From NCBI GenBank assembly GCA_010015605.1, contig ML975250.1:186001-250000 (forward strand): a stretch of 64,000 nt of DNA. The letters run 5' to 3'. How positions within the stretch are numbered: the first letter of the stretch is position 1; each line of letters starts with the position of its first letter. The position numbers and the translations under genes were made by a program. Below, one piece after another: positions 58,601-64,000 of the stretch. This DNA is from Decorospora gaudefroyi (Eukaryota > Ascomycota > Dothideomycetes > Pleosporales > Pleosporaceae). The notes below the pieces were generated by a model. The model was not told where the DNA came from. It did not search any database and saw only the letters and a program-made list of their open reading frames with translations.

Positions 58601-60461
58601 CTGCTCGGAGAGATTAGACGTCGCAAACGGCGGCGTAGGTGCATAAGATTCACTCCACTCGCTCGAATCAGTGGCGGCGGGATGTGTAGCAGGACTTGGC
58701 CAGCCATGCGTTGAGGGTGGAGAAGGAACGTGGGCAGGTAACTCAACGCTACACGGCTGCGTAGCCTCACTTTTCTTTTCCTCTATCTTTGCAGCAGATG
58801 GCTCTTCGTCGTCGATTTCCTCACCCTCACCAAAGTGTTCCCAATCTGAAGGGCAACCAGCAGCCAGAACACTAAACTTCGATTTGTCATCACGAGGCGG
58901 AGGCGGAGTGGGAAGTTTCGGAGGCGGTCTTGGAGAAGATGTTCTGTTCGCGGTGCGTTGTGCATGAGCACTTGCGCGAAATAGGGAGCTCACAGAACCA
59001 GTACGCGTGGGCTCTATTTGGTATTGTCCAGAAGCGGCGCTCAAACTTGGCCGATTAGATATCGGAGATACAGGCTGACTCTGAGGACTTGGCTGGCTAA
59101 AGAAGTTTGATGAGGCAGTGTTCGTCCGACTGAACGGCTTCGGTGCCTGGATATTTTGGTCCGCCCCCGAGACATTCTGCTGTGTTGGAAGTGAGCCTTG
59201 CACTTGATGTCCTGGTTGCCAGTGCGACTGCTGGATTGACTGCTGAGACCCGTAAGATGATTGCGCGGTATGGTTTATCATACTTGAATCGCTTGGCGGT
59301 GGGGATTGCCAGTGGTTCTGAGGGTACTGCGCTGGGAACGGTATTTGCTGCTCTTGCAGTGTCTGGCTGTATTGCGGTTGCGTGGGCTGTTGTTGAACCT
59401 GAGATGGATGGGGCGCAGGCTGCGCGAACGGTCGATGCTGGGGTTGCCCCGTGGATCTAAAAGGGACTTGCTGTTGCTGCTGTGGCGAAACCGTACTCGA
59501 CGTCTGTGAGATTTGGGGAGAGATTTGTGCCTGTGATGAATAAGAAAAGTGTCCCGGCAGTCCGTACTGAGACTGCGGATGCTGAGGTTGTCCAAATTGC
59601 TCACCGATACGCGGTGGGGGCGGCGGCGGTTGTTGCAATTGCTGCATAGGTTGTGGGTTCTGGTACCCTTGTGTGTATGAGGCTGGGTCTGCAGTAGGTT
59701 TTGTATATCTGAAATCTTCCATGCCCCCTTGGAGCGGACCATGGTGTGCCTGTTGCGATGCTGAGACATCTGGTGGGGGAGGGACGTATACGCCGGGCGC
59801 TGGGTTCGCATCCGAAGGCATATACGCCTGCACCCCTTGCCCTGGCAAAGACGGTGGTAGGTATGCCGATTGCTGTTCGTTCGGACGCACGACTGTGGAA
59901 GGATGCTGAGGCCCAGCTGTTGGGGCATGCGTGTATGAGCCCCCCTGGCTCGCACCGTATGTTGAACTGGGGCGTCCTCCTTGCGCAGGTGCATGATTAT
60001 ACGACTCCTGTGGTATTCCTTGCACGGGGTATCCGCTCTGCTGTGGCTGGGGTGTAAAGCTCATGTTTTGCTGGTGTTGGGCGGCAGCGGCTAAGCGGTA
60101 GGGTTTTGGCGGAGGAGGAGGAGGGTTCTCGTGCTGTTGAGGAGCGCACATTGGGTGCTGTGCAGCTCCCGGCATCGCCCCATACGTTCCCGGATAGTAC
60201 CCTCCTACCGTCTGCTGTGGTGATTGACTCCATGCGTTTGGGGGTTGCGTCGAAGTCGGCGCAGCCCATTGCGCAGGTGGATATCCTTGAGGAGCTGTAG
60301 CACGTGTCAGCGCCCCGCTCTATGAAACCATATATCTGCTTACCTCCGTAGCCTGGTGGTGGTGGAGGCGGCGGCGGTGGAGGTGCGGCCTGCTGCCCAG
60401 CGAACCTCGTCGTGCTCCCTGGCCGTTGGTATGTTGATGCTTGTCCGTAGTTCTGCATCAT
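55634..60461 (-). CDS. Large Pro/Gln-rich coiled-coil protein, function unknown
   Basis: Exons 60461-60344 and 60294-55634 give 1592 aa. Residues 1 to about 700 are Pro, Gln, Tyr and Ser rich with P10 and P6 runs and many QP dipeptides; this part is probably disordered. A coiled coil begins near 760 (LKAKDEIIDRLRADSERDRDELH) and includes three nearly identical 25-residue repeats. A conserved-looking short fold follows (IDIPGIDPWYVQSLDRYIAM to ECGVRGIDYYD). The C-terminal third is mostly helical and charged (RRKRDDARRKRQEENEEHND, SYAEMKEFEEEFKQEEAKLK), ending AKRRNGHA. I do not recognise a named family. The layout suggests a scaffold. Confidence 0.85.
57700..57925 (-). repeat. Three 75-bp tandem repeats in the coiled-coil gene
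   Basis: A block beginning around GCGATAGTACTGTCACG (plus-strand reading) recurs every 75 bp three times, with few differences. It encodes LKEDLEGKEHNIEERD followed by STIAELRSQ with minor variants. Confidence 0.9.
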
Positions 60462-61126
60462 TATTTTCCCTTCCCTGCACCCTCCAACAGAGTCGCACAG
60501 TTTAAAACTCGCGGCGAGAGGTGGCTCGTCTGGGGTGGAAGCGCGTCTTCAGGATGCTTGCTGAGTTGCCTGCGTGCCTGCGAATATTAATAGCATCTCT
60601 CCGGGCGGGTGATATGTAAGTGCACGGCAAACGCTAAGCAGAAATCAAAGAAACAGCAGAGATATTGCATAACATTTAGATAGGACGTAGATACAGAACC
60701 ACAGTAGACTAGCACAGCAGGCAGGTGGCAGTGCTTCGTGTCCGATCGGCCCAAGGCTGAGGGCTGGAGTCGGTTGAAATATTCCGAAGTGGACTAGCGT
60801 AGCAGCCACCCACGCCACCATACCGTAACACCTGTGGCCCCCCCGGCTTGTGAGATGTCGTCGTGATACGTTTTATCAGCACCAGTTGTTGCTCGACGGG
60901 ACAGGAGTCACAGGACTATTTCATACCCAAAAGTGAAGTTTCCATTCGATTAAGAGTCATTTACTATCATACAATGTTGAGGCTAGTCAGCCCCTACTTG
61001 TTGAACCATAGCCCCAAACAAATGTTCAACGCTGACCCATTCAACGACCGAACTTTTTTTTTCTCTTCCCATTCCTCGCCCTCCCAGTCCGATTGTTTAT
61101 CTTTCGCCATGATCCACACTCACTCC
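60462..61126. other. Intergenic
   Basis: 665 bp: coiled-coil gene promoter and 3' region of the 202-aa gene. No gene supported. Confidence 0.45.
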
Positions 61127-61735
61127 TCAGACCTCACCTTGATGCTTGATCCTATCACGCTTGATGACGTACCAAACACGCTCCTTAAGTTTCTTCTCTT
61201 GGACACCTGCCGTGTACATCGACAGGCAGCCTTCGTCATCCAGTCCCCAGCTCAACTCTCTTTGCCTCACACAATGTAACTCGATAAATTTCGAATTTAG
61301 TAGACCGGTTTCCGTTTCGAGCTTGACAAAACCCTTCTTGTTCATCTCCTGATTTTTGTCGTAGCAAGCGGCTACGAGGTCCAACAACATGATGTTGGCA
61401 ATGCTGACATCGAGTATCCCGGCCACGTTAACAGTGCTGTGGAAGCCGATTGTCTCAGAGCGCGTACGCGTGCCGACCATGACACTGAAGGTTTCTTTGT
61501 ACTCTGGTATGGCGCCGCTCTGTAAATTGGCCATGTGGGTGTAGAGAGCGGTTTGGCATTGATGTTGCAGGAGGTTCTTCAGTCCGATAGGGAAATTTTC
61601 GAATTTAGGATGACATTTGGCGGAAACCTGGTATAATGCAATTTCTTCCTGCTTTGATGTGTTCGAGGTCATGGCCTTCTTGCTAGCGACCACCTCAACC
61701 TCTGCATCGGCTTTTCGCTTCTTTGTAGTAGACAT
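61127..61735 (-). CDS. Hypothetical 202-aa protein
   Basis: Intronless, starting at the ATG of MSTTKKRKADAEVEVVASKK, a nuclear-localisation-like basic start. The remainder looks folded rather than low complexity, for example HPKFENFPIGLKNLLQHQCQ and STVNVAGILDVSIANIMLLD, with a Lys/Arg-rich end (KKLKERVWYVIKRDRIKHQ). No family recognised. Confidence 0.6.
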   Translation of the reverse strand: MSTTKKRKADAEVEVVASKKAMTSNTSKQEEIALYQVSAKCHPKFENFPIGLKNLLQHQCQTALYTHMANLQSGAIPEYKETFSVMVGTRTRSETIGFHSTVNVAGILDVSIANIMLLDLVAACYDKNQEMNKKGFVKLETETGLLNSKFIELHCVRQRELSWGLDDEGCLSMYTAGVQEKKLKERVWYVIKRDRIKHQGEV

Positions 61736-62145
61736 GGTCACTGTGGTTCTGTCAGCTCAAGGCCCCTTTGGGAGCGGCGCAGCTGTAGCTAACCAGGTTT
61801 GTGTGTGTGTTATTGAGGCGTCGGGGCGGAGAAGCACGATGTTTGCGGTTTTATTCTGGGTGTGGCAGTTGTGGAGAAACTTGGGTCGACGGGAGCAGAA
61901 GGTATCAGAAGGAAGGGACGTGAGAGAAGGTGGAAGGGCGAAAGGGTGAAAGGGTATAAAGGTGGAAAGGTAAGAAGCACGAGAAGTTGGTAGGGGAGCA
62001 CAGGAGCAGGAGATATCAGAACGAAGGAACATGAGGTGGAAAGGTGGAAAGGTAAGAAGCGAGACGTTGGTAGCTATTATAGGAGCCGAGCTCACGAGGC
62101 AATAGCAAGTCCGGATGCGTTTCGCGATTACGAGGTAAAGGTACT
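61736..62145. other. Intergenic with diverged tandem duplication
   Basis: 410 bp between the 202-aa gene and the CoA-ligase stop; see the repeat entry. No gene seen. Confidence 0.5.
61891..62073. repeat. Diverged tandem duplication, purine-rich
   Basis: 61891-61996 and 62003-62073 share GGAGCAG..GATATCAGAA-like and GGTGGAAAGGTAAGAAGC blocks in the same order. The second copy lacks about 35 bp of the middle. Confidence 0.65.
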
Positions 62146-63934
62146 CTACAACTTCGCCTTTACCTTTCCTTCTTCTTCCTCTTGCGCCTTTACCTTCAGC
62201 ATACGCCTCAGAATCTTACCACTCACAGATTTCGGTATCTCGTCGACCCACCTCACTCCACCGCGGAGTCTCTTATGGTGCGCTACTTTCGCAGTGAGCC
62301 AATCTACGATCTCCTTCGCATCTTGATCGGTTTTGCCTAGCCCATCCTTCGGCACAACGTAGGCTCTTGGGAGTTCTGTCGCCTCGTCCTTGCTGTACAC
62401 ACCGATGACTGCGACGTCGTCTTAATGGTGCAGATACAGTCAGTAAAATGGTCTTCCTAGCGCTCACGCTTGAAGGTTCACTTACTGATTTTGGGGTGTG
62501 CGACCAATATGCCCTCTAGCTCCGCTGGAGGCACCTGGAAGCCTTTGTACTTGATAAGCTCCTTCACGCGATCGGTAATAAAGAAGTTTCCATCCTTGTC
62601 CTGATAGCCCACATCGCCCGTCTTGAAGTAACCGTCTGCCGTCTTGGCGTGTGCGGTTCCGTCAGGATTGTTGAGGTAGCCCTTGAAGACATTGGGGCCC
62701 TTGATCCATAGCTCTCCCACTTCGCCGACTGACATCTCCTCTTCTTCTGGAGACATATATTTTGCAGTCTGATATGGCAGAAGCTTGCCCACGGAACCAA
62801 TCGTCTTATCCCAATCTTCCCACGGCTGGGTATGTGTCGTTGGGCTGGTCTCCGAAAGACCATATCCTTGCTTCACGGGGATTTTCAGTCTGCTGTGTAC
62901 AGCTTCTACAAGTTCCCGTGTCAAAGGTGCAGCTCCGGAGTTCATCATCCGGATCGAGGTGAGATCATACTTTGAGACCGAGGGGTGCTTGCTCAGGAGT
63001 AGAACGATTGGCGGCACGACGTAAGCGAATGTGATCTTGAGCTCTTGTATGAACTTGCAAAAGTCTTCCAGGTCAAACTTTGGCATTACGACAAGCTGAA
63101 GACCAGTGTATAGACTTTGGTGGATCAGACAGGTGAGTCCTGTTGGAGATTAGAATGACTATCTCGGGCTACCGGTGGCGTCTCAACGTACCGTAAATGT
63201 GGAAGAAAGGCAGGAATGCCAAGAGCTTGTCTCCTTCGCCAGTGGGGCCACCGGTCGGCTGCAAACGACCAGCCTCAGCAGCCTTGATCATCATGGTGTT
63301 TGCCACGATGTTCCGATGGGTTAGCATAACACCCTTGGGATGTCCTGTTGTACCACTGGAGTATACTAGAAATGCCAGATCCTCGGCGGGGTTGGTGGCT
63401 TTTGTCCTACGCCACTTTGACGAACCAGCAGTGTTAACGATGCTAGTGAAGTGTTTCACTTGATACGATGGGTCTTTCTGGTCGCCCATCACAACAACCC
63501 TGTCAAGCGGGATTCCAACCGTCTTCGCCGCCTCTTGCGCGTTCTTTATGTACGGCATTTGCGTGACTAAACCCTTTGCGCCAGAGTCTTTGAGCTGAAA
63601 GACAAGTTCCTCAACCGTGTAGTTAGGATTAGCAGGCGAGAGGATACCACCGGCCCAGTGACATCCCCATGTTATCGCTGGTGTATCGATGCAGTTTGGT
63701 GTGTACAGGGCAAGGACATCTCCCTTCTGCCAGTCCCACAGCGCCTTCAGCCCCTTGCCGAAGTTGATGGCAGCATCTCGTACTTGAGCGTAGGTGTATG
63801 AACGTTTGGTGTAAGGATCAAAGTAGATTACTAGTCATCTTTATCAGCTTCGCTCGTCTCAGAACGTGGTCTGCAGCGAATATACCTTTGTCATCACCGT
63901 AAGGGCGATCTTTCCTTTCAAACAGAAATGCCCA
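62146..63934 (-). CDS. AMP-binding acyl/aryl-CoA ligase (4CL-like), N-terminus outside window
   Basis: Activates a carboxylic acid with ATP and joins it to CoA. Exons seen: 63934-63886, 63830-63192, 63139-62486 and 62420-62146. An acceptor (CCTAG) before 63934 shows at least one more 5' exon off the right edge. Motifs: LVYSSGTTGHPKGVMLTHRN (ATP phosphate loop), GYGLSETSPTTH, GELWIKGPNVFKGYLNNP, GYFKTGDVGYQD, and DRVKELIKYKGFQVPPAELE with the hinge. The C-terminal lysine lies in PKSVSGKILRRML. The last residues are AKL, a peroxisomal PTS1-type signal, as in many fungal 4CL-like enzymes. The substrate is not determined; fatty or aromatic acids are equally possible. Introns are 52-65 nt. Confidence 0.92.
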
Positions 63935-64000
63935 CTAGGATAAAGATTGATGTCAGCGTACACAGCACATGAGCACGCGAGTACGCGAGCTTATTTCCGA

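Overview
The window reads as a chromosome segment of a filamentous ascomycete (Pezizomycotina). A Dothideomycete is my best guess. The reasons are short spliceosomal introns (mostly 45-75 nt, GTAAGT-like donors, CTGAC or CTAAC branch sites, YAG acceptors), intron-containing nuclear tRNA genes, and single-copy fungal genes on both strands without operons. Exon joins were worked out by hand, and codon phase was checked across every join.

Layout, left to right. 1-417: start of an amino-acid permease that runs off the left edge. 2537-2687: a tRNA-Glu(CTC) gene with the normal anticodon-loop intron plus a second, 52-nt GT...AG insertion inside the T-loop; this is the most unusual object in the window. 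3114-5132: arginyl-tRNA-synthetase-like protein with altered class I signatures. 5638-7731: CorA-like membrane protein lacking GMN. 10241-11458: secreted M20 peptidase. 12042-15230: mitochondrial presequence protease Cym1. 16002-17700: taxilin. 18336-19385: nitronate monooxygenase. 19997-22718: Ser/Thr kinase. 25644-27522: second, complete amino-acid permease. 28137-28226: tRNA-Gln(CTG). 28623-32528: synaptojanin-type phosphatase. 32990-33616: Arg/Ser-rich protein. 34424-37145: F-BAR/DEP/RhoGAP protein (Rgd2-like). 37991-39379: GGTase-I beta subunit (Cdc43). 39789-40597: Rrp17/Nop25. 40994-41653: tropomyosin. 42030-43441: securin (Cut2/Pds1-like). 44231-45302: SWIB/DEK_C protein (Uaf30-like). 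46132-48952: recyclin-1. 49278-49885: GPI-anchored CFEM protein. 54395-54998: DUF3602 small protein. 55634-60461: 1592-aa Pro/Gln-rich coiled-coil protein. 61127-61735: unknown 202-aa protein. 62146-64000: acyl/aryl-CoA ligase with a peroxisomal C-terminus, running off the right edge.

Most genes are housekeeping. There is a loose run of membrane-traffic and polarity functions (taxilin, synaptojanin, Rgd2-like GAP, Cdc43, tropomyosin, recyclin-1). Three close head-to-head pairs (Cym1/taxilin, Rgd2-like/CDC43, tropomyosin/securin) may share promoters. No convincing transposon, CRISPR array, rRNA or secondary-metabolite backbone gene was seen. The gene-poor stretches are 418-2536, 7732-10240, 22719-25643 and 49886-54394.
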